A stretch of DNA of 16,509 nt from SFDP01 sp051653625 (GTDB taxonomy: Bacteria; Bacillota; Clostridia; Lachnospirales; Lachnospiraceae), in the NCBI GenBank assembly GCA_051653625.1, contig JBOFWM010000074.1:1-16509 (forward strand). The letters run 5' to 3'. Both the position numbers and the translations under genes were made by a program. The notes under the pieces are model-generated. The model was not told the origin of the DNA. It was given only the letters and a program-made list of their open reading frames with translations, and made no database searches. Shown in pieces: positions 9,218 to 16,086 of the stretch. The stretch's first letter is position 1. Each line of letters opens with the position of its first letter.

Positions 9218-10357
9218 TTAAACATTTTTAAAAAACTCTATGATTTGCTCACAAATATATTGAATTTCTTCTTCTTTTAAGTTGTAATACATTGGCAAAC
9301 GAAGTAATCGCTCACTCTCTTTTGTTGTATATACATCTTTTCCGTGAAAACGTCCAAATTTCATTCCTGCTGGTGCATTATGAAGGGGAATGTAATGAAA
9401 AACAGACAGGATGTTCTTTTCTTTTAAATAAGAAATAAGTGCACTTCTTACTTCTAAGTCTTTTACTTTTATATAAAACATATGCGCATTATGAACGCAA
9501 CCTTCTGGAACAGTAGGAAGCTCAATGCATCCTCTTTCTTTTAAAGGTAATAATTTTTCTTGATACGCATGGTATGATTTTAATCGATTCTCATTGATTT
9601 CTACTGCTTTTTCTAATTGCGCATATAAATATGCTGCATTCATATCACTTGGCAAGTAACTAGACCCAAAATTTTCCCATGTATATTTATCAATTTGTCC
9701 GCGAAAGAATTTACTTCTATTTGTTCCTTTTTCACGAATAATTTCAGCGGCTTCAATATTGCATTCATCACGAATCAGAATTGCACCACCTTCTCCCATG
9801 GTATAATTTTTCGTTTCATGGAAGCTAAAACATCCAAACTCTCCAAACGTTCCTAATGCTTTCCCTTTATATGTTGCCATAACCCCTTGTGCTGCATCTT
9901 CTACCACCCAAAGATTATGTTTTTTTGCTATCGCCATTATTGTATCCATTTCACATGCAATTCCTGCATAATGAACTGGAACAATGCCCACTGTCTTATC
10001 TGTAATAGCATCTTCAATTTTTGTTTCATCAAGATTCATTGTATCTGGTCTAATATCAACAAATACAGGTGTTGCTCCTCTAAGTACAAATGCATCGGCA
10101 GTTGAAACAAACGTATAAGACGGCATGATGACTTCATCGCCTTCTTTTACCTCAAGAAGTAACGCCGCCATCTCTAATGCATGCGTACAAGAAGTTGTAA
10201 GGAGGGCCTTTTTTGTACTTGTATGCTCTTCTATCCATTGATTGCAATTTTTTGTAAATTTACCATCTCCGCAAATTTTTTGTGCTTCAATTGCTTCTTT
10301 TATATACTCTACTTCTTTTCCTAAAAAGGAAGGTACATTAAAATTAATTTGATTCAT
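9218..10357 (-). CDS. wecE: dTDP-4-amino-4,6-dideoxygalactose transaminase (WecE/RffA-like, DegT/DnrJ/EryC1 family)
   Basis: A 379-residue PLP enzyme that is recognisably very close to E. coli WecE (RffA). Shared blocks include GDEVIMPSYTFVSTA (73-87), KKHNLWVVEDAAQGVM (145-160), SFHETKNYT (178-186, with K183 as the Schiff-base lysine and D154 as the pyridine-binding aspartate), REKGTNRS, the FFRGQ-DKYTW block, a VFHYIPLH block, and TKESERLLRLP near the end. The known enzyme moves an amino group from glutamate to dTDP-4-keto-6-deoxyglucose, giving dTDP-Fuc4N in the cytoplasm. The dTDP and galacto specificity is transferred from the family, not proved. The length matches the family (about 376). 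It starts three bases after the stop of the upstream membrane-protein gene, with only a weak GTGGGG-type Shine-Dalgarno, so it probably relies on coupling. The donor genes rmlA and rmlB are not in the window. Confidence 0.93.
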   Translation of the reverse strand: MNQINFNVPSFLGKEVEYIKEAIEAQKICGDGKFTKNCNQWIEEHTSTKKALLTTSCTHALEMAALLLEVKEGDEVIMPSYTFVSTADAFVLRGATPVFVDIRPDTMNLDETKIEDAITDKTVGIVPVHYAGIACEMDTIMAIAKKHNLWVVEDAAQGVMATYKGKALGTFGEFGCFSFHETKNYTMGEGGAILIRDECNIEAAEIIREKGTNRSKFFRGQIDKYTWENFGSSYLPSDMNAAYLYAQLEKAVEINENRLKSYHAYQEKLLPLKERGCIELPTVPEGCVHNAHMFYIKVKDLEVRSALISYLKEKNILSVFHYIPLHNAPAGMKFGRFHGKDVYTTKESERLLRLPMYYNLKEEEIQYICEQIIEFFKNV

Positions 10358-10360
10358 AAA

Positions 10361-12100
10361 TTATGCCCCACTTTCCCTTGGTAAATATATTATATAATCT
10401 TGTGTTTCAAGATAGATTTGATAAGCATTGGTATCCATATACTCCTGTAGTATTTGTAATTTTTCCATCCCTAATTCACTTAAATTGCTTGTTGTTTGAA
10501 TAAAGATGATTGGATTTTCTTCTAATTCCAAAAGATTATTTTTAAAATTCTCTACTGCATATGAGTTTAAATCCGGCCAAGCATTTTCAAGTGCTGGTGG
10601 TATTTTTAATACATATGACCATCCTGGACAATTCCCAAAAAAGATGCCTTCTTTATTTGTAGTATCCTTTTTTTTCATCTCATCTATGATCTTTTCTACT
10701 TGAATTCCATGATCATGTGTAGTATAGATGCCTGATATGGTTTCTTCCGATAATAAATATTCTCTTTTTGTTCCATCCATTCCATCTCTAAAGACAAATT
10801 TTACATGAAATCCTATGCTTTGTACAGTAATAAGAAGAAAAACTGCGACAATCATGCATTTCCAAGGAAATACAAAATGCAAATTCCTTCTTTTTCTTCG
10901 AATTAATTTTACAAATTGATAAATTGTGATAGGCGCAAGTAAAAATAAATTATTCAAATTTTGCATCGTATAATTATTGCTACCTAATGGTGTTATTAGA
11001 ATGATACATAAACCAATTGCCCCTAATACTTTTTCTTCATTGGAATTTTTTTCATCCATTATTAAAATTATGATGGCAATAAATGATAAATATAACCCAA
11101 CCATTCCCCATTCAAACATACTTGAATAATCTTCATAATAACGAAATGAAAACATTCCTCTTCCCCAAAAGAAGCGAAAAAGAATGAGAATCCCACAAAT
11201 ATATATACTTTTTTTAAGTGTAATATACTTTGTCTTAGCAATTGAAAACATTGCCATTCCTATTGCAATCCCTGCTAATAAAAAGCTAACCCAGAAAAAA
11301 GTTCTTGTATATGCATTCACAACAGATTGAATCATAGAAAATAATGTATAAGTATCGTCTGCTTCTTGAAGCGACATCAACCCTGTTACCATTTCAAAAA
11401 TTCCACTTATTCCATATTGTGCCACTACCATGCTCATTATGAAAAAAACACCTAGTAAAAAACCACCAATACAAATCCCTATTTTTTTTACTATATTTTC
11501 CATCTTTTCTTTTTCTAACACCATATAATATATAGAAGGTAGAATTAAAAGAACTTGTATAACATTTGGAATCCTTACAAATAAATTAATCCCCAAAGAA
11601 ACTCCTGCCAAAAAAAGAAAGCGATTCTTTTTTTCCACTAATCCTTTGTATAAAAAAAGAATTCCTATTGCAAAAAAAATATAAGTCAAATAATTGTATA
11701 ATATAGTGGTTGGAATCCAACAAAATCCTATCGCTATCCACTCTCCAAGAAATACAATCCAATTTGGCATATATTTTTTTAATATTATATAGCAACTCAA
11801 AACAAAAACACTTACTAAAAGTCCCGTATAACAATTAAACCCTAACAATGTATTTCCAAATGGCAATTTAGAAATTGCATATCCTATAATGTTTGATACG
11901 TATGTGGAAATAATCCATGTTCCACTCATTTGTGGAAAATAAGTATATTGAACTAAGCTATATGTAGTATCTGTCAAATCTAATCCTTGGTTCACCTTTA
12001 TCAATGGATAAAAAAACAAAACAAGCGGAAAGATAACACTCGTTATCATTTTATTGTAACGTTGATAAATCTTTTGCATCGTCCCATTCATACTAAACAT
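10361..12100 (-). CDS. Large polytopic membrane protein of unknown function, candidate GT-C glycosyltransferase (protein A)
   Basis: A 579-residue protein with about a dozen helices. The first helix (about 20-36) is followed by QGLDLTDTTYSL (38-49), with D41 and D44 in the first external loop, and a later helix carries FVRIPN. The last 140 residues are polar, probably extracytoplasmic, and contain a GNCPGWSYVLK segment. The first-loop acidic motif and C-terminal domain are what one expects of GT-C enzymes, which take sugars from polyprenyl phosphate on the outer face, but I recognise no named family. The ATG at 12100 is preferred because AGAGGGA lies about 6 nt upstream. The ATG three codons in has no better site. 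It lies 13 bp after the acyltransferase and 3 bp before the aminotransferase gene. It may act on the same glycan as the other two large membrane proteins. Confidence 0.75.
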   Translation of the reverse strand: MFSMNGTMQKIYQRYNKMITSVIFPLVLFFYPLIKVNQGLDLTDTTYSLVQYTYFPQMSGTWIISTYVSNIIGYAISKLPFGNTLLGFNCYTGLLVSVFVLSCYIILKKYMPNWIVFLGEWIAIGFCWIPTTILYNYLTYIFFAIGILFLYKGLVEKKNRFLFLAGVSLGINLFVRIPNVIQVLLILPSIYYMVLEKEKMENIVKKIGICIGGFLLGVFFIMSMVVAQYGISGIFEMVTGLMSLQEADDTYTLFSMIQSVVNAYTRTFFWVSFLLAGIAIGMAMFSIAKTKYITLKKSIYICGILILFRFFWGRGMFSFRYYEDYSSMFEWGMVGLYLSFIAIIILIMDEKNSNEEKVLGAIGLCIILITPLGSNNYTMQNLNNLFLLAPITIYQFVKLIRRKRRNLHFVFPWKCMIVAVFLLITVQSIGFHVKFVFRDGMDGTKREYLLSEETISGIYTTHDHGIQVEKIIDEMKKKDTTNKEGIFFGNCPGWSYVLKIPPALENAWPDLNSYAVENFKNNLLELEENPIIFIQTTSNLSELGMEKLQILQEYMDTNAYQIYLETQDYIIYLPRESGA

Positions 12101-12113
12101 AAGAATCCCTCTC

Positions 12114-13157
12114 TTACTTTATTCGTCTCATTATTTTTATTCTGATGTATTCTACACTACAACCTATGACAAAGATGATTGATACAACTAATATCATATG
12201 CGGAATGAAGTAAAAACTGTTTTTATACAGATAAACACCAAACCAATCTTGCCACAATGAGCGAATTGCAATATTTTCATGAAGTAAATATACTCCAAAA
12301 GTCAATGGCGAAATTTTAAGAATAATTCTAGAAATTAAATTATGATTTATTTTTCTGTACAAGAAATATAAAAACAATCCAAGCGATGCTGATAATACAA
12401 GGATATAATTGTAACTATATGCCATATTTGAATAATAAGAAAATGCATCAATCTCAGTTCCTATTCTTGCACTTACAAAACCGATTGCAAATACAAAAAA
12501 CACACTAAGTAAATAAAGGATTGCCGCTTTTTCTTTTGTATTTATAACTGGCATACCATACATTCTAATATATCCAGCAATTAGAAAGAGACAAATAAAC
12601 CATCCGAAATCATATCCATATTTATCAGTTGACAACAACATAGGGATCAAAGACTTTAATTCTGAAAAAACAAATATCATAACACATAATATAACTTCAA
12701 GCCTTTTCTTTGACATCGTTTTTATACCTGCTGCTAAGAAAGGACTTATCAAATATAGAATCAGATAAGAAGTAGCAAACCAGTAATGTTCCATTTGCAT
12801 CGGAAGTACTACGATTAACCACTGATATATTCCCCACTCTCTAATTCCCCCAATATTAAAAATATAACACACTATAGGAATTGTTATAGAATAAAATAAT
12901 ACTTGAAAAACAATACCTAGCCATTTTTTAATGCGAAACTCTTTTTTTACTAAATAATATCCACTGATTAAAACATAAACATTTACTGCAACTACACAAA
13001 AGGCTTGGATGATCCATGCTACAATATTTACTGAAGTTGTATTTGTTTCAAAATCTTTCAATACATTTCCTTTTGACAAATAATGAAGTATTACAATCAT
13101 AAACATCGCAATAATTCGAAGTAATTCAAAATTTGCATTACGTTTTTGTTTTTTCAC
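12114..13157 (-). CDS. Acyltransferase family 3 membrane protein (OafA/WecH-like O-acyltransferase)
   Basis: A 347-residue polytopic protein with about ten helices and the family's N-terminal signature, a cytoplasmic basic stretch then NFELLRIIAMFMIVILHY, giving E11, R14 and the likely catalytic H25. A second signature-like helix around GVYLLHENIAIR lies near the C-terminus. Members carry acetyl or other acyl groups across the membrane and place them on hydroxyls of surface polysaccharide, lipid-linked sugars or peptidoglycan. There is no C-terminal SGNH domain, so it is the short form, closer to WecH than to full-length OafA. The start is GTG, fixed by a perfect AGGAGG seven bases upstream. 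An alternative in-frame start is not supported. Its place in the operon suggests it modifies the glycan made here. Confidence 0.9.
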   Translation of the reverse strand: MKKQKRNANFELLRIIAMFMIVILHYLSKGNVLKDFETNTTSVNIVAWIIQAFCVVAVNVYVLISGYYLVKKEFRIKKWLGIVFQVLFYSITIPIVCYIFNIGGIREWGIYQWLIVVLPMQMEHYWFATSYLILYLISPFLAAGIKTMSKKRLEVILCVMIFVFSELKSLIPMLLSTDKYGYDFGWFICLFLIAGYIRMYGMPVINTKEKAAILYLLSVFFVFAIGFVSARIGTEIDAFSYYSNMAYSYNYILVLSASLGLFLYFLYRKINHNLISRIILKISPLTFGVYLLHENIAIRSLWQDWFGVYLYKNSFYFIPHMILVVSIIFVIGCSVEYIRIKIMRRIK

Positions 13158-13164
13158 ACAAATC

Positions 13165-13170
13165 CCTCCT
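13165..13170 (-). promoter_or_regulatory. Perfect AGGAGG ribosome binding site before the GTG start of the acyltransferase
   Basis: AGGAGG lies 7 nt before GTG at 13157, in a 30-bp gap after the GtrA-family gene. It is the strongest Shine-Dalgarno of the operon and decides the non-ATG start. Confidence 0.8.
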
Positions 13171-13187
13171 TTTATTAAATCGTAATT

Positions 13188-13610
13188 TTATTTTTTAAAG
13201 ATAAACAATTTACTAAAGATATAATTTGATAAAATAACAATAAATTGACAGATTCCTTTTGCAATCAAATCATTCATATCAATCATATCCACAAAAAGAA
13301 ACATCAATATAAGTTCTAACACACCTGTCGCAATTCTTGCTGTTACAAATGTTGTAACTTCTTTTATAATTCCAGCTCTATCTTTTACTTTACTCTTAAA
13401 AACAAAAGTACGATTTGTAAAATATGCAAAGCTTACAGCTACCACCCACGATATCACTGTAGATGTCATATAATCTAGCGAAAGTACTCTTGTACATGCT
13501 GCATATGCAACGTAATTTACAACAAATGCCAGAAATCCGAAGATTAAATAATTAATGCCTTCTTCGTATTTTCTATAAATTGTCATACCTAAATCCCATA
13601 ATTTTTTCAT
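13188..13610 (-). CDS. GtrA-family membrane protein, putative polyprenyl-phosphate-sugar translocation factor
   Basis: A 140-residue, four-helix protein. Family marks are YLIFGFLAFVVNYVAYA (21-37), ISWVVAVSFAYFTNRTFVF (53-71) with the conserved N66-R67-x-F, and SNYIFSKLFIFKK (128-140). GtrA proteins are thought to move undecaprenyl-phosphate-linked single sugars to the outer face, feeding a GT-C enzyme in three-part systems with GtrB. A GtrB-like enzyme lies in the same operon. The frame has an earlier ATG at 13622 (144 residues), but only AGG directly abuts it. The ATG at 13610 has AGGATGG about 8 nt upstream, so it is preferred; the four-residue difference changes nothing functionally. The gene follows the ABC gene by 13 bp (1 bp if the earlier start is used). 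Confidence 0.9.
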   Translation of the reverse strand: MKKLWDLGMTIYRKYEEGINYLIFGFLAFVVNYVAYAACTRVLSLDYMTSTVISWVVAVSFAYFTNRTFVFKSKVKDRAGIIKEVTTFVTARIATGVLELILMFLFVDMIDMNDLIAKGICQFIVILSNYIFSKLFIFKK

Positions 13611-13623
13611 CTTACTAACCATC

Positions 13624-15390
13624 CTATTTTTCGTTACTATTTCTTTCTATTTTTGCTTTTCCATCTTCTATACGATATACCATATTGCATTTTTCAATGG
13701 TTTGTAAGCGATGCGCTATAATAATTAGCGTTTTTCTACCATGTAATCGATTAATAGAATCCATAATTGCAGCTTCTGTCTCATTATCAAGCGCAGAGGT
13801 TGCTTCATCTAAAACAAGTACTTCTGGATCTTCAAATAACGCTCTTGCAATTCCAATTCTTTGGCGTTGACCACCAGACAATCGAATTCCTCTTTCGCCA
13901 ATTCCTGTATCTAAGCCTTCTGGTAATCCTTTTACAAATTCATCTAATTGCGCTTCTTTTAATGCTTTCCAAACACGTTTGTCATCAATATCTGCTTTCG
14001 AATAACCGAATGCAACATTTTCTCGTATGGTAGCATCTATCATAAAAATACTTTGTGGAATATAACCAATATTTTTAAGCCATCCTTCATAATTCTCAAA
14101 TACATCTACACCATCTGCTAAGATTGTTCCACTTTCAAGTTTTAATAGTCCTAATAGAACATCTACAACAGTTGTTTTACCTGCCCCTGATGTTCCTACA
14201 ATACCAACGGATTTCCCAATCGGTATTTCCATTGTTGCATGATCAAAAATTTTCTTTGTTGTATTTGGATATGCATACGTAATATCTTTTAATAAGATAT
14301 TTTTCTTAACCGGAAGTTTTGTTGCTTCTTTTTTATTTAAATATGCATTTGGATCATATTCTACATTTTTATCATTAATTTCTAATTGTAATTCATCACT
14401 TACTCCCATGAAAAATGGTTCAAAGTAAGAAATAGAAGTTAAATAGTTATTTATTCTATTCGCACTTGGTATTAGTCGCATTGCTGCCATAGCGAATGTT
14501 GTTAATTGTGGAAGCAGATCAACAACATCCATTCCACTCAAAATCGAAATCAACATATACAACACTAATCCACAAATACAAACCGTTTCAATTAATAGCC
14601 TTGGAGTGGAATTAAAAATATTATATTTTTGTACCGCTTCTACATATCCCGAACCACATTTTGCATATTCATGAATAAAGTGTCGTTCTTTATTTGCAAT
14701 CTTAATTTCTTTGATTCCCATTACAGATTGTTCAATCCATTTAAATAATCCACTATAGTATTTTTGATTATCTTGTCCAGCTTTTATCATAATTGGTTTT
14801 AAAATAACTTTAATGATAAACAATACAAAAACAAGAAGTGCGGTAATCACTATAATCATCATGGCATCCATAGCAAATAATACACCTACAATACAAACAA
14901 ACACAACACATTCGCTTGCTAATTGTAATGCACTTAAAATAAGTCCATACATATTATTTACATCGGATGTTATGTTTCTTTGTATTACAGCTGTATCTGC
15001 ATTTAAATAGTATTCGTAAGGACGTTGCATGAAGTTAATCATCATACGTCTTGATGTTTGAAATTGGTTGGTATAAACAAATCGAAGTTGTACCACATTT
15101 TGAAAAAATAAAAATAAATTCTTTAAAATAAAGACTAAAATAAGTGCCACCATCATTAAAACAGTGAATTGCATCACACTATTTAACCCAAACACATTAT
15201 ATATTGCTGCAAAAAACCTGTTTGTAGTAACAGAGTCTGGATTTAATAATGCAGTAATAACTGGGATGATTACAGAAATACTTAAACTCTCTAATACACC
15301 TCCTATTAGCATTAAAAACACAATAAATATCATGGTGCGCTTTTGCTTCTTATCTAGTAGTACAGACATTTTGTCTAGAATCTTTTTCAT
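13624..15390 (-). CDS. ABC transporter, PglK/Wzk-like lipid-linked oligosaccharide flippase (TMD-NBD half transporter)
   Basis: A 588-residue fused half transporter. The six-helix membrane domain (about 18-320) shows blocks that align with C. jejuni PglK as I recall it, notably LESLSISVIIPVI (33-45) and MRLIPSANRI (304-313). The nucleotide-binding domain has Walker A GTSGAGKTT (399-407), Q-loop Q446, signature LSGGQ (504-508), Walker B VLVLDE (524-529) and switch H560, so it looks catalytically complete. PglK homodimers flip undecaprenyl-diphosphate oligosaccharides outward. A general lipid or drug exporter of the MsbA type is the alternative, but the gene neighbourhood favours the glycan role, and no Wzx flippase is present in the window. 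The start at 15390 has AAAGG upstream at a long spacing. The later Met8 has no Shine-Dalgarno. Confidence 0.92.
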   Translation of the reverse strand: MKKILDKMSVLLDKKQKRTMIFIVFLMLIGGVLESLSISVIIPVITALLNPDSVTTNRFFAAIYNVFGLNSVMQFTVLMMVALILVFILKNLFLFFQNVVQLRFVYTNQFQTSRRMMINFMQRPYEYYLNADTAVIQRNITSDVNNMYGLILSALQLASECVVFVCIVGVLFAMDAMMIIVITALLVFVLFIIKVILKPIMIKAGQDNQKYYSGLFKWIEQSVMGIKEIKIANKERHFIHEYAKCGSGYVEAVQKYNIFNSTPRLLIETVCICGLVLYMLISILSGMDVVDLLPQLTTFAMAAMRLIPSANRINNYLTSISYFEPFFMGVSDELQLEINDKNVEYDPNAYLNKKEATKLPVKKNILLKDITYAYPNTTKKIFDHATMEIPIGKSVGIVGTSGAGKTTVVDVLLGLLKLESGTILADGVDVFENYEGWLKNIGYIPQSIFMIDATIRENVAFGYSKADIDDKRVWKALKEAQLDEFVKGLPEGLDTGIGERGIRLSGGQRQRIGIARALFEDPEVLVLDEATSALDNETEAAIMDSINRLHGRKTLIIIAHRLQTIEKCNMVYRIEDGKAKIERNSNEK

Positions 15391-15436
15391 AGTTTTTGAT
15401 TCGCCTTTCTTGTAAACCTTTTACTGACGAATAATT

Positions 15437-15898
15437 TTACCACATTTTTCTTACTTTTGCACTAGATAAAAATCCTTCGAGCCCATCGCATACATCTTGG
15501 TAGGTTTCTGAGAAATTTCCAGTATACCATGGATCTGCAATACTTCCTTTTCGATTGGTGTAATCGAGTAGCTTTGAAATCTTTTCTTCTTTGTCTCCAC
15601 CATAAAATCGGAGCATGTTTTCCACATTTCTTTGATCCATTCCAATAAGAAAATCAAAATTATCGTAATCTTCCTTCGTAATTTGTCTTGCCCCTCTTTT
15701 TTCTATTTGAATCCCGTATTTTTGTAATTCATTTTTCGTTCCATAATGAACCGGGTTTCCTATTTCTTCTCTGCTTGTTCCTGCAGACTCTACATATATG
15801 TTGTTTAAATTTCTTTCTTTTATCCAATGTTTTAACACAAATTCTGCCATTGTTGAACGACAAATATTGCCGTGGCAGACGAATAAAACTTTTATCAT
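15437..15898 (-). CDS. Low-molecular-weight protein-tyrosine phosphatase (Wzb/YwlE/YfkJ family)
   Basis: A 153-residue cytoplasmic enzyme of usual family length. The phosphate-binding loop CHGNICRST at 8-16 gives the nucleophile C8 and R14, and DPWY at 122-125 supplies the general acid D122. Members of this family dephosphorylate tyrosine or arginine residues. In polysaccharide operons they commonly reverse BY-kinase autophosphorylation (Wzb/Wzc, CpsB/CpsD) and so tune chain length or export. No tyrosine kinase is in the window, so the partner is unknown, and a housekeeping role is possible. It is the first gene of the apparent operon. AAGGAG lies about 9 nt before the ATG, with a good promoter about 50-75 bp upstream of the start codon. 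A 46-bp gap without a terminator-like hairpin separates it from the ABC gene. Confidence 0.94.
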   Translation of the reverse strand: MIKVLFVCHGNICRSTMAEFVLKHWIKERNLNNIYVESAGTSREEIGNPVHYGTKNELQKYGIQIEKRGARQITKEDYDNFDFLIGMDQRNVENMLRFYGGDKEEKISKLLDYTNRKGSIADPWYTGNFSETYQDVCDGLEGFLSSAKVRKMW

Positions 15899-15944
15899 CT
15901 ATTGATTCTCCTTGTAAACGCTTGATTTTACTGACTTTCTCTCT

Positions 15945-15973
15945 ATTTTACGCCATTTTATTGACAGTGTCAT
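15945..15973 (-). promoter_or_regulatory. Predicted sigma-A-type promoter of the glycan operon
   Basis: On the minus strand, a -35 ATGACA (15973-15968) and a -10 TAAAAT (15950-15945) are separated by exactly 17 bp. They differ from the TTGACA/TATAAT consensus by one base each. Transcription would begin near 15938, giving a leader of about 40 bases before the phosphatase ATG at 15898. It is the only well-spaced promoter I found before the first gene. Nearby TAAAAT copies at other positions lack a matching -35. Prediction only. Confidence 0.55.
15962..15972. promoter_or_regulatory. Palindrome TGACAGTGTCA overlapping the -35, possible operator
   Basis: A perfect 5-bp inverted repeat around one central base, overlapping the -35 hexamer of the predicted operon promoter. 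This is a position where a dimeric repressor could act. The palindrome is short enough to arise by chance, and no regulator gene is adjacent, so this is a weak call. Confidence 0.3.
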
Positions 15974-16027
15974 TCTTACCGTTTTTCGGTATAAATTTGC
16001 TTATTTTCGCTTATCCCATCCATCAAG

Positions 16028-16067
16028 TGTCGTAAAACCTGTCGTAAATTAAAAGCTTTTACGACAG
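16028..16067. repeat. Cluster of three TTTACGACA repeats next to the recombinase gene
   Basis: TGTCGTAAA occurs directly at 16028-16036 and 16040-16048, and inverted (TTTACGACA) at 16058-16066. The second and third copies extend to a perfect 10-bp inverted repeat, CTGTCGTAAA (16039-16048) and TTTACGACAG (16058-16067), around a 9-base centre. Paired arms of this size round a short overlap are the plan of tyrosine-recombinase core sites, and the cluster lies 20-60 bp past the stop of such a recombinase, where Tn916-type elements have an end. The same hairpin followed by GTTTT on the minus strand could instead be a weak terminator for the recombinase transcript. Confidence 0.6.
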
Positions 16068-16086
16068 CGAAAATTCCTTTGGCAGA

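Larger units (their letters stand above)
15899..16086. other. Intergenic region between recombinase and glycan operon
   Basis: The only gap of note in the window. From right to left it holds the TTTACGACA repeat cluster, a pair of GCTTAT direct repeats 10 bp apart (15999-16004 and 16009-16014), a small TACCG/CGGTA hairpin (15977-15991), the promoter with its palindrome, and the phosphatase Shine-Dalgarno. I see no tRNA, riboswitch or short coding frame in it. Confidence 0.6.

Noticed and set aside
15391..15436. Terminator between the phosphatase and ABC genes
   Set aside because: I see no hairpin followed by a T-run in this 46-bp gap, so the operon is assumed to continue.
15961..15995. Plus-strand promoter TTGACA (15961) with TATAAA (15990)
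   Set aside because: The spacer is 23 bp and there is no plus-strand gene to drive.
15688..16035. 115-codon plus-strand open frame crossing the phosphatase start and intergenic region
   Set aside because: Mostly antisense to the phosphatase. Its apparent hydrophobic character comes from AT-rich sequence, and it spans the promoter region.
16028..16067. CRISPR-like repeats
   Set aside because: Only three 9-bp units, one inverted, with unequal short gaps and no cas genes. Array architecture is absent.
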